A DNA stretch of 64,000 bases from Ancrocorticia sp. (GCA_022648165.1 JALCLX010000009.1:21263-85262); one strand, 5' to 3'; positions 36,715 through 46,672 are shown, counted from the first letter of the stretch. Notes: generated from the letters alone by a model not told the origin. Translations and numbers: made by a program.

Positions 36715-36760
36715 TTTTGCGGAATCTGGCAAAATGTTTCCCATGGGTCGGTGTCGACCC
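36715..36760 (+). promoter_or_regulatory. Two inverted repeats upstream of malQ
   Basis: TTTTGC (36715-36720), eight bases, GCAAAA (36729-36734) forms one dyad; GGGTCG (36745-36750), four bases, CGACCC (36755-36760) forms a second. Both lie in the tesB-malQ divergent gap, 23-68 bases before the malQ start. They could be operators for a sugar-responsive regulator, or the second could be a leader hairpin. No clear -10 is seen. Confidence 0.45.
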
Positions 36761-36782
36761 CATCCACATCCAAGGGGTATCA

Positions 36783-38927
36783 ATGCGAGATACTGCACCG
36801 AGCCGTGAGCTCTTACTTAAGCTGGCTGAGTCGTATGGTGTTGCGACGGAGTACTGGGCATATAGTGGTGTGCTTACACCGGTGTCGGATGCGACGCTCA
36901 CAAAAGTGCTCGCAGCCATGGACGTGGATGCGAGTACCGCACAATCTGCGGCGCGGGCTCTCGCGGACGCGCAGTTGCGGCCATGGCGTACGATTCTGCC
37001 CGAATGCACGGTAATGCGCGCGGCGCACGACTATGTGATCCACGTGCATGTGCCCGATGGCAGCGAGGTTCATGTTACTGCCCGGCTGGAGGACGGTTCG
37101 GAAGTATCACTTCCGCAGGTCGATGATTTCACGCCTCCGCGCGATGTTGACGGTCTCCAGATTGGTCAGGCGAGTTTTGATATTCCGCCACATCTTCCGC
37201 TTGGCTACCACGAATTACATGCGGTTGGAACTCGCCCGAATGACAACGGAGCGTTCGAAGATACTGCGCCATTGATCGTGGTACCAGACCGTATTGGCGT
37301 TCCCTCCGATCGCAAATTGCACGCCTGGGGCGTGATGGCACAGCTGTATTCCGTGCGCTCCCGGGATTCGTGGGGGATAGGTGATACTGCGGATCTGAAG
37401 GGCCTGTGTTCCACCTTTGGCGCGATGGGTGGGGATTTTGTGTTGATCAATCCTCTGCATGCCGCCGAACCCGTTGGGCACATGACGCCGTCGCCGTACC
37501 TCCCTGTGACGCGGCGCTTCTTCAACCCGATATATATCCGGCCGGAGGATATCCGCGAAGTTGCCTATATGCCACCTGAGCAGCGCGCCTTGGTGGCCTG
37601 GGCCGGCGAGGAACCGAAGGCGGCCTCGTTGCGCAATGGCATCATCGATCGGGACGGATGTTGGCAGAAGAAACGGGAAGCCCTCGAGGTGATCTTCCGC
37701 GTCAAACGCAGCGCGGCGCGGGAACGCGAGTTTCTTGGATTCCGCCGTGCCGAAGGGCGAGGGTTGGAAGATTTTGCATTCTGGTGTGCGTTGCGCGAAA
37801 AATATGGTGAGCATTTTCCTGCAGCAGTAGCGCGCCCGGATACGCCACAGGCGGCACAGGAGCGTGCCGATTTGGTTGATCGCATCGATTTCTATGCGTG
37901 GATGCAGTGGATCATGGATCAGCAGTTGGCTGAGGCGCAACGTGGCGCTCTCAGCTCGGGTATGGCGTTTGGGATTTGCCATGACTTGGCGGTGGGAGTT
38001 CATGCTCATGGCAGCGACACGTGGTCCAATCCCGAAGTTTTCGCGGCGGGAGTTACGGTGGGTGCGCCGCCCGACATGTACAACCAACTTGGCCAGAACT
38101 GGTCGCAACCGCCGTGGCGCCCGGATGCCTTGAGACGCAGCGCATATGCGCCGTTGCGCGATATGGCGAAGACAGTATTGCGCCACGCGGGAGCCTTGCG
38201 CATAGATCATGTGATGGGACTGTTCCGGCTCTGGTGGATCCCGGAAGGCGCATCTCCTTCGGAGGGCACGTATGTGCATTTCGACCATGAGGCAATGGTG
38301 GGCGTATTGATGCTTGAAGCGGTGCGTGCCGGAGCCGTTGTTATCGGTGAAGATCTTGGCAATGTAGAGTCGTGGGTCCCGGAATATTTGGCCGCGCGCG
38401 GGATATTGGGGACGTCGGTCCTGTGGTTTGAACAGGACGGCCATGGAAACTTTAAACGCCCGGAGCAATTCCGCAAGAACTCCCTTGTTACGGTAGATAC
38501 GCACGACCTTCCCCCGCTTGCTGGCTATCTTGCTGGCGAACACGTGGAACTCCGCTACCGGCTTGGAATGCTAACAGAACCGGTGGAAAAGGTGCGCGCG
38601 GCCGCACGGGAAGAAAAGCAGCGGATGATGGAGCGGCTGCGTGAGTACGGTTTGATCGGCGAGGATCCAAGCGAACGCGAAATCGTCGAGGCAATGTACC
38701 GATATATCGCCAAAATTCCCGCAGAATTGCTGGCGGTTGCGTTGGTCGATGCTGTGGGTGAACGCCGATCACAAAACCAGCCGGGAACGAACAACGAGTA
38801 TCCGAACTGGCGGCTTCCATTGGCAGATAGCGAGAATAACGTGGTCCTACTGGAGGATCTTGACGATAATCCGCGCCTTATTTCACTTGTTCACGTTTTT
38901 ACGGAAGAGATAGCGCGTACTCGATAG
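36783..38927 (+). CDS. malQ: 4-alpha-glucanotransferase (amylomaltase)
   Basis: A GH77 enzyme that transfers alpha-1,4-glucan chains between maltodextrins and glucose, used in maltose/glycogen metabolism. From ATG 36783 (AAGGGG five bases upstream) the protein has 714 residues; about 140 N-terminal residues form the beta-rich extension seen in actinobacterial and E. coli-type MalQ. Catalytic residues: nucleophile Asp475 in LRIDHVMGLF, acid/base Glu523 in VIGEDLG, and Asp575 in VDTHDLP. SPYLPVTRRFFNP is also present. A frame from 36717 is not used. PTS EIIB/EIIA genes follow, consistent with sugar handling. Confidence 0.95.
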   Translation: MRDTAPSRELLLKLAESYGVATEYWAYSGVLTPVSDATLTKVLAAMDVDASTAQSAARALADAQLRPWRTILPECTVMRAAHDYVIHVHVPDGSEVHVTARLEDGSEVSLPQVDDFTPPRDVDGLQIGQASFDIPPHLPLGYHELHAVGTRPNDNGAFEDTAPLIVVPDRIGVPSDRKLHAWGVMAQLYSVRSRDSWGIGDTADLKGLCSTFGAMGGDFVLINPLHAAEPVGHMTPSPYLPVTRRFFNPIYIRPEDIREVAYMPPEQRALVAWAGEEPKAASLRNGIIDRDGCWQKKREALEVIFRVKRSAAREREFLGFRRAEGRGLEDFAFWCALREKYGEHFPAAVARPDTPQAAQERADLVDRIDFYAWMQWIMDQQLAEAQRGALSSGMAFGICHDLAVGVHAHGSDTWSNPEVFAAGVTVGAPPDMYNQLGQNWSQPPWRPDALRRSAYAPLRDMAKTVLRHAGALRIDHVMGLFRLWWIPEGASPSEGTYVHFDHEAMVGVLMLEAVRAGAVVIGEDLGNVESWVPEYLAARGILGTSVLWFEQDGHGNFKRPEQFRKNSLVTVDTHDLPPLAGYLAGEHVELRYRLGMLTEPVEKVRAAAREEKQRMMERLREYGLIGEDPSEREIVEAMYRYIAKIPAELLAVALVDAVGERRSQNQPGTNNEYPNWRLPLADSENNVVLLEDLDDNPRLISLVHVFTEEIARTR

Positions 38928-39002
38928 TAGGCCCAGAAGGGTAGAGATGAGATCTACGTCACGGTAGGCTACAAGGAGAATTGTACGGGCGCAGGAGCGA
39001 GC

Positions 39003-39239
39003 ATGAACATCGACGCAAAAAAACTACTCAACGGGCTTGGTGGCTCAAAGAATGTGAAGACCATCGAAGCCTGCATTACTAGGCTGCGCGTCGAAGTGGC
39101 CGCCCCCGATGCCGTGGATGAAGATCTGTTGCGCTCCGCTGGCGCCTATGGAGTTGTCACCCAAGACGGAGTGATACAAGTAGTCGTCGGACCGGTCGCA
39201 GACGAACTCCAGGGCGCAATCGAAAAGTTGTGCTCATGA
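39003..39239 (+). CDS. PTS glucose-type EIIB protein
   Basis: A free-standing 78-residue EIIB domain of the glucose/N-acetylglucosamine/sucrose PTS family. The phosphorylated cysteine is Cys24 in IEACITRLRVEV, the canonical motif, followed by LRSAGAYGVV. It is normally fused to or beside the membrane EIIC; none is here. AGGAG (38993-38997) lies before the ATG, and TAGGCT at 38965-38970 is a candidate -10. It overlaps the EIIA gene by four bases (ATGA). Confidence 0.93.
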   Translation: MNIDAKKLLNGLGGSKNVKTIEACITRLRVEVAAPDAVDEDLLRSAGAYGVVTQDGVIQVVVGPVADELQGAIEKLCS

Positions 39240-39706
39240 CGGATTCTCGGCAGATTGTTGCGCCACTTTCCGGTTCCCTGGTGGCGATGTCTGCGGTTCC
39301 GGATCCGGTGTTTGCGGCAGCTATGGTGGGGCCAGGCGCGGCGATCGAACCATTTCCAGGAGGACTCACCGTAGTCGCACCGTGCGCGGGGACCATCCTC
39401 AAGGTCCAGCCCCACGGTATCGTGATTCAACGCGACGAGCAGGTGATGATCGTGGTACACCTGGGCTTAGACACCGTCAAGTTGAAAGGCAGGGGATTTA
39501 CTGAACTGCTGCGCGCAGGCCAGCACGTGGATCAGTCCCAACCGATCGCACTCTGGAATACCTCCGTTGCAACGCGGGCAGGATATTCATTGTGCACGCC
39601 GATCGTCGTCATTGGTGCGCAACCGGGAAGCGTGCACATTATCCCTCAATCAGCCACCGTGGAAGTGGGCAAACCGTTTCTGCGTTACACGCCGGCCTCA
39701 CGCTAA
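39236..39706 (+). CDS. crr: PTS glucose-type EIIA protein
   Basis: A 156-residue EIIA(Glc)-like protein that passes phosphate from HPr to EIIB. His60 and His75 (in MIVVHLGLDTV) have the same 15-residue spacing as the active-site pair of E. coli EIIA(Glc), His75 and phosphorylated His90, so His75 here is the likely phospho-acceptor. APLSGSLVAMSAVPDPVFAAAMVG is divided across the usual N-terminal block. ATG 39236 overlaps the EIIB stop. Free EIIA in actinobacteria may serve several EIIC proteins or act in regulation. Confidence 0.9.
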   Translation: MTDSRQIVAPLSGSLVAMSAVPDPVFAAAMVGPGAAIEPFPGGLTVVAPCAGTILKVQPHGIVIQRDEQVMIVVHLGLDTVKLKGRGFTELLRAGQHVDQSQPIALWNTSVATRAGYSLCTPIVVIGAQPGSVHIIPQSATVEVGKPFLRYTPASR

Positions 39707-39748
39707 GGGTGTGCGGTCGGCACCGGCACATCCGGGTAGGCTTAGGCT

Positions 39749-41746
39749 ATGACGTTGACTGATAAAGCTATGAAACGCATCCTTGAAGGCGCAGATCCCC
39801 AGGTTCGTTTCCAAGACGATCTTTTCCGCGCAGTCTCCGGGCAGTGGCTCGCCCAGCATGAGATTCCTGCGGATCTACCTTCAGATGGGTCGTTTATCTC
39901 GCTCGTTCTCCAAGCCGAAGAGCAAGTGAAGGCCATTATTGAAGAGATGGCTGCAGCAGAACCGAGCGATGGCGACGAGGCCCGGATTGCACGCCTTTAC
40001 CATTCGTGGATGGATACGGACACGGCTAATGCACGTGGAGTGGCGCCTTTAGGCCCTGATCTCGCTTTAGTGGATGGCGCGTCTTCCAAGGAAGAACTGG
40101 CACACGCGATCGGCGTGCTCAAGGCGACTGGGGTAGGTACGTTTTTCGCACTTGACGTGGATTCTGATCTCAACGATCCGAACCGCTACATCACGTTCCT
40201 GGGGCAATCTGGCATAGGTTTGCCTGATGAGGCTTACTATCATGAGCCGCAGTTCGCGGACGTTTTGGAGAAATACACGGCCTTCGTTCCTCGGATGCTT
40301 GCGCTGGGGTTGCAATGCGATGGCGCGGAGGCCGCTAGGCAGGGCGAAATCGTTCTGGCGATGGAGAAGGAAATCGCCGCCCGGCATATGAACGTGGTCG
40401 ATTCACGAGACACGGATAAGATTAATAACCCGATGACCTGGAATGCCTTCACGGCGTCCGCTCCCGGTTTTGCGTGGGATACGGCGATGAGCGCCGCAGG
40501 ATTTGCCCACGAGCAACTCCACGACGTGCTTGTGATGGCACCGGACGCCCTGGCGGGGGCAGCCGAGATCTGGGATGCGCATTCGCTTGAGGATTTGAAG
40601 GCGTACATGCGGTGGCGGATCGTGCGCGCCCGCGCGTCTTACCTCACCGAACAGATAGATCAGGCGAACTTCGAGTTCTACGGGAAGGTGCTCTCCGGAA
40701 CCGACGTGCAGCGTGATCGATGGAAGCGCGGTATCCAGTTGGTCAATGGATCCTTGGGCGAAGCTGTTGGCAAGATTTACGTCGCCCGGCATTTCCCGCC
40801 GGAAAACAAGGCGAAGATGGAAGCTCTGGTACGGGACCTGCTGGAAGCTTACCGCCGCTCCATCACTAACCTTGACTGGATGGGGGAGGACACTAAGAAG
40901 CAGGCGCTGGAGAAAGTTGACTCCTTCGCTCTGAAGATCGGATATCCGGATAAATGGCTGGATTACTCTTCCATGAAGATCGGCAATGATCTGGTGGAGA
41001 ACATTCGCCAAGTGAATCTGTTCGAATTTAAGCGTGCTATCGCGAAGCTGGGCAAACCGATGGATCGCACGGAATGGTTCATGTCACCGCAGACGGTTAA
41101 TGCGTATTACAACCCGGTGTGGAATGAAATTGTTTTCCCTGCGGCAATCCTGCAGTTCCCGTTCTTTGATCCACAGCGTGACGACGCACTGAATTACGGT
41201 GGCATCGGCGCGGTCATTGGGCATGAAATCGGGCATGGATTCGATGACCAAGGTTCGAAATATGACGCCTCGGGTGCGCTCCACAATTGGTGGACCGATG
41301 CCGATCGCGCCGAGTTCGAAAAGCGCACGAAGGCGCTCGTCGCGCAATACGACGCGTATATCCCTGCGCAGTTTGGAGCCGACAGCCCGCACCACGTTCA
41401 AGGCGCGCTCACACTCGGAGAGAACATTGGGGATCTGGGGGGGCTTTCGATCGCGCTGAAAGCGTATGGAATTGCGCTCGAACGGCAGGGAAAGTCCCAA
41501 GACCAGGCTCCTGTGATTGATGGTTTTACCGGAGTCCAACGCGTCTTTTTGTCATTTGCACGCATCTGGCAGGAGAAACGCAGGACTGAGTACCTGCAGA
41601 CTCTCATCGCCACGGACCCGCATTCTCCAGCTGAGTTCCGCTGCAACGGTGTTGTGAAGAACATCGACGCTTTCGACGACGCCTTCGGTGTTCGCCCCGG
41701 AGACGGCCTCTATCTGCCCCCTGAAGAGCGCGTCCACATTTGGTGA
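39749..41746 (+). CDS. pepO: M13 family zinc metallopeptidase (neprilysin/PepO-like)
   Basis: A 665-residue M13 endopeptidase of oligopeptides. Zinc ligands are His492 and His496 in HEIGHGFDDQG (catalytic Glu493) and Glu558 in GENIGDLGGL. The substrate-binding NAYYNP motif lies upstream. No signal peptide or membrane segment is seen, so it should be cytoplasmic like bacterial PepO. It starts at ATG 39749, with TAGGCT directly repeated (39737-39742 and 39743-39748) just before the codon; the first copy has the six-base spacing of other leaderless starts here. pepN follows after 33 bases with its own ribosome binding site. Confidence 0.95.
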   Translation: MTLTDKAMKRILEGADPQVRFQDDLFRAVSGQWLAQHEIPADLPSDGSFISLVLQAEEQVKAIIEEMAAAEPSDGDEARIARLYHSWMDTDTANARGVAPLGPDLALVDGASSKEELAHAIGVLKATGVGTFFALDVDSDLNDPNRYITFLGQSGIGLPDEAYYHEPQFADVLEKYTAFVPRMLALGLQCDGAEAARQGEIVLAMEKEIAARHMNVVDSRDTDKINNPMTWNAFTASAPGFAWDTAMSAAGFAHEQLHDVLVMAPDALAGAAEIWDAHSLEDLKAYMRWRIVRARASYLTEQIDQANFEFYGKVLSGTDVQRDRWKRGIQLVNGSLGEAVGKIYVARHFPPENKAKMEALVRDLLEAYRRSITNLDWMGEDTKKQALEKVDSFALKIGYPDKWLDYSSMKIGNDLVENIRQVNLFEFKRAIAKLGKPMDRTEWFMSPQTVNAYYNPVWNEIVFPAAILQFPFFDPQRDDALNYGGIGAVIGHEIGHGFDDQGSKYDASGALHNWWTDADRAEFEKRTKALVAQYDAYIPAQFGADSPHHVQGALTLGENIGDLGGLSIALKAYGIALERQGKSQDQAPVIDGFTGVQRVFLSFARIWQEKRRTEYLQTLIATDPHSPAEFRCNGVVKNIDAFDDAFGVRPGDGLYLPPEERVHIW

Positions 41747-41779
41747 CGCAGAACGCAGCATCAAAAAGAAAGGAATCTT

Positions 41780-44341
41780 ATGCCAGGCACAAACCTGACG
41801 CGCGCTGAAGCCGCGCAGCGGTCTCAGATTATCTCAACGGCGGCCTATCGCGTTGATCTGAATGTTGCGGGGCCGTCCGAGGAGACATTTTCATCGGTTA
41901 CCGAGATCGATTTCGAGGCGCATGATGGGGCCGCGACGTTTCTTGATCTGATTGCCGATTCGGTGCAACGTGTGGTTCTCAACGGGGAGGAACTTGACCC
42001 GGCCGCATACGCCGATTCACGATTCCCGCTGCCACATTTGCGTGCACAGAACACGGTGCGCGTGGAAGCTACGATGAGGTATTCGCACACCGGTGAGGGC
42101 TTACACCGTTACGTCGATCCGGCCGATGGCGAAGTCTACCTGTATTCCCAGTTCGAGGTTGCAGACGCACGGCGTGTCTTCGCAGATTTCGAACAGCCAG
42201 ATCTCAAAGCCCGTTTCACGTTCACGGTGATCGCACCGAAAGAATGGCGTGTGTTCTCCAACTCGCCGTCCCCTGAACCGGAGTTGCTGGGGGATGGAAC
42301 AGCACGGTGGAGTTTTTCCGAAACCGAGAAGATGTCCACATATCTGACATCAATAGTTGCTGGACCTTACGACGGCGTCGTCGGCGAACCTTATCATTCG
42401 GTGGATGGCCGCGACATCCCACTGGGAACCTGGGCGCGCAAATCACTGGCGCCATATCTGGACGCGGAGGAAATCTTCCTCATCACGCGCCAGGGCTTCG
42501 AGTTCTATGAGAACAGTTACGGACACCCATACCCGTTCCGGAAATACGATCAGATCTTCTGCCCGGAATACAATGCGGGAGCGATGGAACATCCTGGCAA
42601 TGTGACCTTGGTGGAGTCCTATGTGTTCCGTACCAAGCCAACTGGTGCAATGGTAGATCGGCGCATCATCACGATTTTGCACGAGCAGGCGCACATGTGG
42701 TTCGGCGATCTGGTGACGATGAAGTGGTGGGATGACCTATGGCTGAATGAGTCGTTTGCCGAATACATGAGCCACTTAGCAGCTGTTAACAACACGAGCC
42801 TGAAGGATGCATGGACCACGTTCCTCACGTCAGAGAAATCGTGGGCCACCCAGGAAGATTCATTGCCTGGAACCCACCCCATAGCGGCAGATGTGGTGGA
42901 TCTTGAAACGGTGCTCGTGAATTTCGATGGCATCACGTATGGTAAGGGCGCATCTGTGCTCAAGCAGTTGGCGCAGTGGGTGGGGCTAGACCAGTTCCTT
43001 GCGGGGGTGCGTTCGTACATCGCAAAGTACGCGTGGGGTAACGCGCAGCTCTCTGATTTGTTGCACGAACTGGAAAAGGCATCCGGCCGGGATCTGCGTG
43101 AGTGGACCAAGCTGTGGCTCGAAGAATCCGGCGTCAACATCTTCACTCCGGAAGTGGATGTGGACGAGCACGGCGTGATTACGGAATTCACACTGGTGCA
43201 GGAATCGGACGGTCGTTCGTCCCTGCGGCCTCATCGCATGGCTATCGGCGGGTTCGATATGGTGGATGGCCAGCTCACGAGGACGCTGACAACAGAGCTT
43301 GATGTGACGGGCGCGCGTACAGCTGTGGCCGATTTTGTGGGGAAGCGCCGCCCTGCGCTCATTCTGGTGAATGACTTCGATTATGCCTATGGGAAGTTCC
43401 GGATGGATCCAGAATCTCTGGCATATGCGGTAGAACATCTGGGCGCTTTCCGGGCGGAAGACCACCTGGCCCGTACCAGTGTGTTGCTTTCGGCGTGGGA
43501 TATGTGCCGTGACGGCTTGATGACGGCCAGCTCTTATGTGCGCATTGCGCTCAAGGCTCTGCGCGACGAGACGGACGGCACCGTGCTCCGCTACACAATT
43601 AGCCAGTTGGCGACGGCGTCGCACCTTTATTCGGCGCTGGAGAATCGTGATCGCTTAGAACGAGAGGCCGCCGACGGAGTGTTTGAGATCCTGGAGAATT
43701 CGGCGCCGGGATCCGATCATCAACTCCAGATTGCGGGCGCCGCGATGCGCCTGGCCGTGACAGATACACAGCTTGATCGTATTGCCGGCTGGCTGCAGGG
43801 CCATGATGTTCCCGCGGGCTTCACCGTGGATGCGGAGCAACGTTGGTTGATCGTGGTGGCTTTGGCAGCGGCGGGCCGAATTGGTGAGAAGGAAATCGCG
43901 GAGGAGTTTGCACGCGACACCACGAGTTACGGCCAAATTTATTCCTCGCAGGCGCGCGGTGCGCTTCCAGAAGCCGCGGAACGCGAAGCGGTGTGGCGTG
44001 ACATCACCGGTGGGAAAGTCTCGAACACAGTGCAGCGCAACCTCTGCCTGGGGATGGCCCGGGCACAGGCGGAATCGCTTGTACCTTATGGTGTGGAGTA
44101 TTTCGAAGCGGCGCAGGCACAGTGGGATAACAATACGGTAGAGATGGCACGGAACATGCTGGAGTACGCGTTCCCGCTTTCTCTTGCGGGGCGCACGGAC
44201 CTAGGCGTTGACATCGTGGCGCTCGGGCATGAGTGGCTGGATACCCATGAGGCCGCGGCCCCCGCCTGCCGGCGCCTTGTCGCCGAATCGGTGGACCGGG
44301 CCGAGCGCGCCGTGCGCGCGCAAGCGGCTGATCGCGGATGA
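41780..44341 (+). CDS. pepN: M1 family aminopeptidase N
   Basis: An 853-residue zinc aminopeptidase that removes N-terminal residues from peptides in the cytoplasm. HExxH is His301-Glu302-xx-His305 and the third ligand is Glu324 in LNESFAEY. The exopeptidase motif, usually GAMEN, reads GAMEH here (residues 267-271), with His271 replacing the Asn. The C-terminal helical ERAP1-like domain is complete. ATG 41780 follows AAAGGAA. It is probably cotranscribed with the M13 peptidase, giving an endo- plus exopeptidase pair. It ends one base from the convergent cysE. Confidence 0.95.
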   Translation: MPGTNLTRAEAAQRSQIISTAAYRVDLNVAGPSEETFSSVTEIDFEAHDGAATFLDLIADSVQRVVLNGEELDPAAYADSRFPLPHLRAQNTVRVEATMRYSHTGEGLHRYVDPADGEVYLYSQFEVADARRVFADFEQPDLKARFTFTVIAPKEWRVFSNSPSPEPELLGDGTARWSFSETEKMSTYLTSIVAGPYDGVVGEPYHSVDGRDIPLGTWARKSLAPYLDAEEIFLITRQGFEFYENSYGHPYPFRKYDQIFCPEYNAGAMEHPGNVTLVESYVFRTKPTGAMVDRRIITILHEQAHMWFGDLVTMKWWDDLWLNESFAEYMSHLAAVNNTSLKDAWTTFLTSEKSWATQEDSLPGTHPIAADVVDLETVLVNFDGITYGKGASVLKQLAQWVGLDQFLAGVRSYIAKYAWGNAQLSDLLHELEKASGRDLREWTKLWLEESGVNIFTPEVDVDEHGVITEFTLVQESDGRSSLRPHRMAIGGFDMVDGQLTRTLTTELDVTGARTAVADFVGKRRPALILVNDFDYAYGKFRMDPESLAYAVEHLGAFRAEDHLARTSVLLSAWDMCRDGLMTASSYVRIALKALRDETDGTVLRYTISQLATASHLYSALENRDRLEREAADGVFEILENSAPGSDHQLQIAGAAMRLAVTDTQLDRIAGWLQGHDVPAGFTVDAEQRWLIVVALAAAGRIGEKEIAEEFARDTTSYGQIYSSQARGALPEAAEREAVWRDITGGKVSNTVQRNLCLGMARAQAESLVPYGVEYFEAAQAQWDNNTVEMARNMLEYAFPLSLAGRTDLGVDIVALGHEWLDTHEAAAPACRRLVAESVDRAERAVRAQAADRG

Positions 44342-44342
44342 A

Positions 44343-44921
44343 TCAGATATAGATAGCCGGATCGATCCAAAACTGAGTGATCGATGGCTCGCGGTTCACG
44401 GCTGGTACGCCAACCGCGGTAGCGTGCGGGGGAACATCCCGGACGACGACGGCGTTCGCTCCAATGCGGGCGCCGTCGCCGATCATGATGGGGCCGAGGA
44501 CTTTTGCCCCAGCCCCGACGACGACGTCGTTGCCAAGAGTGGGGTGGCGCTTGCGTTTCTCAAGTGACGTCCCGCCCAAGGTCACTCCGTGGTACAACAT
44601 GCAATCGGCGCCGATTTCCGCGGTTTCACCGATCACGACTCCCATGCCGTGATCGATGAAAAGCCTCGGTCCGATGCGTGCACCGGGATGAATTTCGATG
44701 CCTGTAAGATTGCGCACGAGCTGCGACAGAAGGCGTGCTGGTAGCCGCAAGAGCGGGGAACGGTGCCAGAGTGCGTGAGCGAGCCGGTACCCCCAGACCG
44801 CGTGGACGCCTGGATAGGCAAGCGCCACCTCGATGGAGCTGCGAGCAGCTGGATCGTGATCTTTCGCGGCTTGTAAATCGTCGCGTAGGGTCCGCGTGAA
44901 TCTCCGCAGACGTTCGCTCAT
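44343..44921 (-). CDS. cysE: Serine O-acetyltransferase
   Basis: CysE acetylates L-serine with acetyl-CoA to give O-acetylserine, the substrate of CysK. The 192-residue protein has an N-terminal helical part and a left-handed beta-helix of hexapeptide repeats: [31 protein letters not shown] blocks split over residues 98-125, then [18 protein letters not shown] with the catalytic region. It is the short form of the enzyme found in Gram-positives. It lies 53 bases after cysK on the same strand, a standard two-gene cysteine operon, and faces pepN. Confidence 0.95.
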   Translation of the reverse strand: MSERLRRFTRTLRDDLQAAKDHDPAARSSIEVALAYPGVHAVWGYRLAHALWHRSPLLRLPARLLSQLVRNLTGIEIHPGARIGPRLFIDHGMGVVIGETAEIGADCMLYHGVTLGGTSLEKRKRHPTLGNDVVVGAGAKVLGPIMIGDGARIGANAVVVRDVPPHATAVGVPAVNREPSITQFWIDPAIYI

Positions 44922-44974
44922 ATATACTCCCTTTGCACGCCGGTGTTTGTGCAGCTGTGAAAGAGTATATGCTC

Positions 44975-45910
44975 TCAGTCCAGCAACCCAGCGAACAAAG
45001 GTGTGGAAAGGTAGCGCTCACCGAAGTCGGGCACGATCGCCACGATCGTTTTACCCGCTGCTTCCGGCCGCTGGGCGATGTCAAGTGCCGCTTTGATGGC
45101 GGCTCCCGCGGAAATGCCCACGAGCAGGCCTTCAGCTGTGGCGCTGCGGCGTGCGGTCTCGATCGCATCGTCAGATGGAACTGCGATCACTTCGTTGTAC
45201 AGATGAGTGTCCAAGACCTCGGGTACAAAGTTCGCGCCGATACCTTGAATCTTGTGCGGCCCGGCCTTGCCTTCGGAGAGCAACGGCGATTCGGCGGGCT
45301 CAACGGCGATAATCTGGACGTTTGGATTGTGTTTGCGCAGTGCGCGGCCGCTTCCAGTCAAGGTTCCACCAGTTCCAACGCCTGCGACAAAGTAATCGAC
45401 ATGGCCGTCCGTGTCCGCCCAGACTTCTTCGCCTGTTGTCTTCTCATGGATCGCTGGATTGGCCTCATTCGCGAACTGTGAGGCGAGGATCGCGCCGGGG
45501 GTCTGAGCCACTATTTCGTTAGCTTTGTCCACGGCGCCTTTCATCCCTGCTGCGGGCTCGGTAAGAACCAGTTGTGCACCGAACGCGCGCAGTAGTGCGC
45601 GGCGTTCCTTTGACATGGAGGAGGGCATGGTCAAAATGACTTTGTATCCGCGCACGGCGCCCACCCATGCCAGACCAATGCCGGTATTGCCGGAGGTAGC
45701 CTCGACGATGGTGCCTCCCTGAGGAAGTGCCCCGGACTTCTCGGCCGCATCGACGATGGCGACTGCGATGCGATCTTTCACGGAGTTAGCTGGATTGTAG
45801 TATTCGAGTTTCGCCAGCACGGTGGCGGAATTCGTGCCGGGAAGCTTGTTGAGTTTGACGAGCGGTGTGTGGCCAACAAGCTGTGTGGCATCTGTGTAAA
45901 TCGCGGACAT
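44975..45910 (-). CDS. cysK: Cysteine synthase A (O-acetylserine sulfhydrylase)
   Basis: A PLP enzyme that makes cysteine from O-acetylserine and sulfide, 311 residues. The PLP lysine is in [11 protein letters not shown] (near residue 44), the substrate loop is [10 protein letters not shown], and the PLP phosphate site is [11 protein letters not shown]. The C-terminus YLSTPLF is typical of CysK. It is the first gene of a cysK-cysE operon; the products form the known cysteine synthase complex. GAGGAG lies about eight bases before the ATG. The leader (45911-45975) shows repeated GGTTGGTTAG-like bases, but I see no riboswitch. Confidence 0.97.
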   Translation of the reverse strand: MSAIYTDATQLVGHTPLVKLNKLPGTNSATVLAKLEYYNPANSVKDRIAVAIVDAAEKSGALPQGGTIVEATSGNTGIGLAWVGAVRGYKVILTMPSSMSKERRALLRAFGAQLVLTEPAAGMKGAVDKANEIVAQTPGAILASQFANEANPAIHEKTTGEEVWADTDGHVDYFVAGVGTGGTLTGSGRALRKHNPNVQIIAVEPAESPLLSEGKAGPHKIQGIGANFVPEVLDTHLYNEVIAVPSDDAIETARRSATAEGLLVGISAGAAIKAALDIAQRPEAAGKTIVAIVPDFGERYLSTPLFAGLLD

Positions 45911-45976
45911 AGAGAAGCTCCTCAGTCAGTCAATTGAATCCAACAGAACTAACCAACCACATTGGTGGGAATTAGT

Positions 45977-46666
45977 CTAGTGTGTGGGTGACGAATCACA
46001 TATCACCGCTTGCCCATCGCGTATGATTCCGCACGGTTGGTCGATAGTCTCATCGCCCAGATATTCGGCGCTGATCGATCCGGAGGAGAGCGCGGCGATG
46101 CGTGCAGCAACGTCGTCGCGCGTACTCACTGTGACCGTGACAAAGCTGGAGCTGTATTCGGGCGAGGCGTCCCACCCCAATGCGGCGAAATGTGCAAGAT
46201 AACGCCCGGCAATGGCGTGAGGGAACCGCATAACGTAGCGAGGAACGGCTAGCCGGATGGCAAGGTGTGCTCCTTCGATGCACGTGCGCACGGCGTCCGA
46301 GTAGGCACGGACCAAGCCGCCCGTACCCAGCAGTGTCCCACCGAAGTATCGGGTGACAACAGCTACCGTGTCAGTAAGGGGAACTCCTGTGAGCGTGTCG
46401 AGTATTGGACGTCCCGCTGTACCGGCAGGCTCGCCATCATCCGATGAATGAAGAATCGGCTGTGCGTGTGGAACTGATACAACGAAGGCTGCGCAGTGAT
46501 GCCGCGCATCGGGATAGCGTTCACATTCGGCAGCGACGATCCCACGTGCATCTGCTGCGCTCGTGACGCGTTCCACGCGGGCCAAAAAACGTGAGCGTTT
46601 GATCTCTATCTGCGCGTGCAATGTTGCTGTGCTGGCGAGCACGTAGCCCGACGGGGAGGGATCCAT
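45977..46666 (-). CDS. YigZ/IMPACT family protein
   Basis: A UPF0029/IMPACT-type protein, 229 residues from ATG 46666. The conserved N-terminal domain has EIKRSRFLARV, then DARHHCAAFVV, SDDGEPAGTAGRPIL and VVTRYFGGTLLGTGGL, all diagnostic. The C-terminal ferredoxin-like domain is more variable. The biochemical function is not established; eukaryotic IMPACT regulates translation and the bacterial protein is a structural relative. The start at 46666 is favoured over the upstream ATG at 46732 because a well-spaced promoter lies just before it and the family begins near here. Confidence 0.9.
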   Translation of the reverse strand: MDPSPSGYVLASTATLHAQIEIKRSRFLARVERVTSAADARGIVAAECERYPDARHHCAAFVVSVPHAQPILHSSDDGEPAGTAGRPILDTLTGVPLTDTVAVVTRYFGGTLLGTGGLVRAYSDAVRTCIEGAHLAIRLAVPRYVMRFPHAIAGRYLAHFAALGWDASPEYSSSFVTVTVSTRDDVAARIAALSSGSISAEYLGDETIDQPCGIIRDGQAVICDSSPTH

Positions 46667-46672
46667 GGCTCT

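Noticed and set aside
37215..38543. 442-codon open frame on the minus strand inside malQ
   Set aside because: It is a shadow of the GC-rich malQ gene, which has all its catalytic residues on the plus strand; the antisense product is Arg/His-rich and unrecognisable.
44922..45481. Plus-strand open frame across cysE-cysK
   Set aside because: It is antisense to cysK, whose PLP and substrate motifs are complete on the minus strand.
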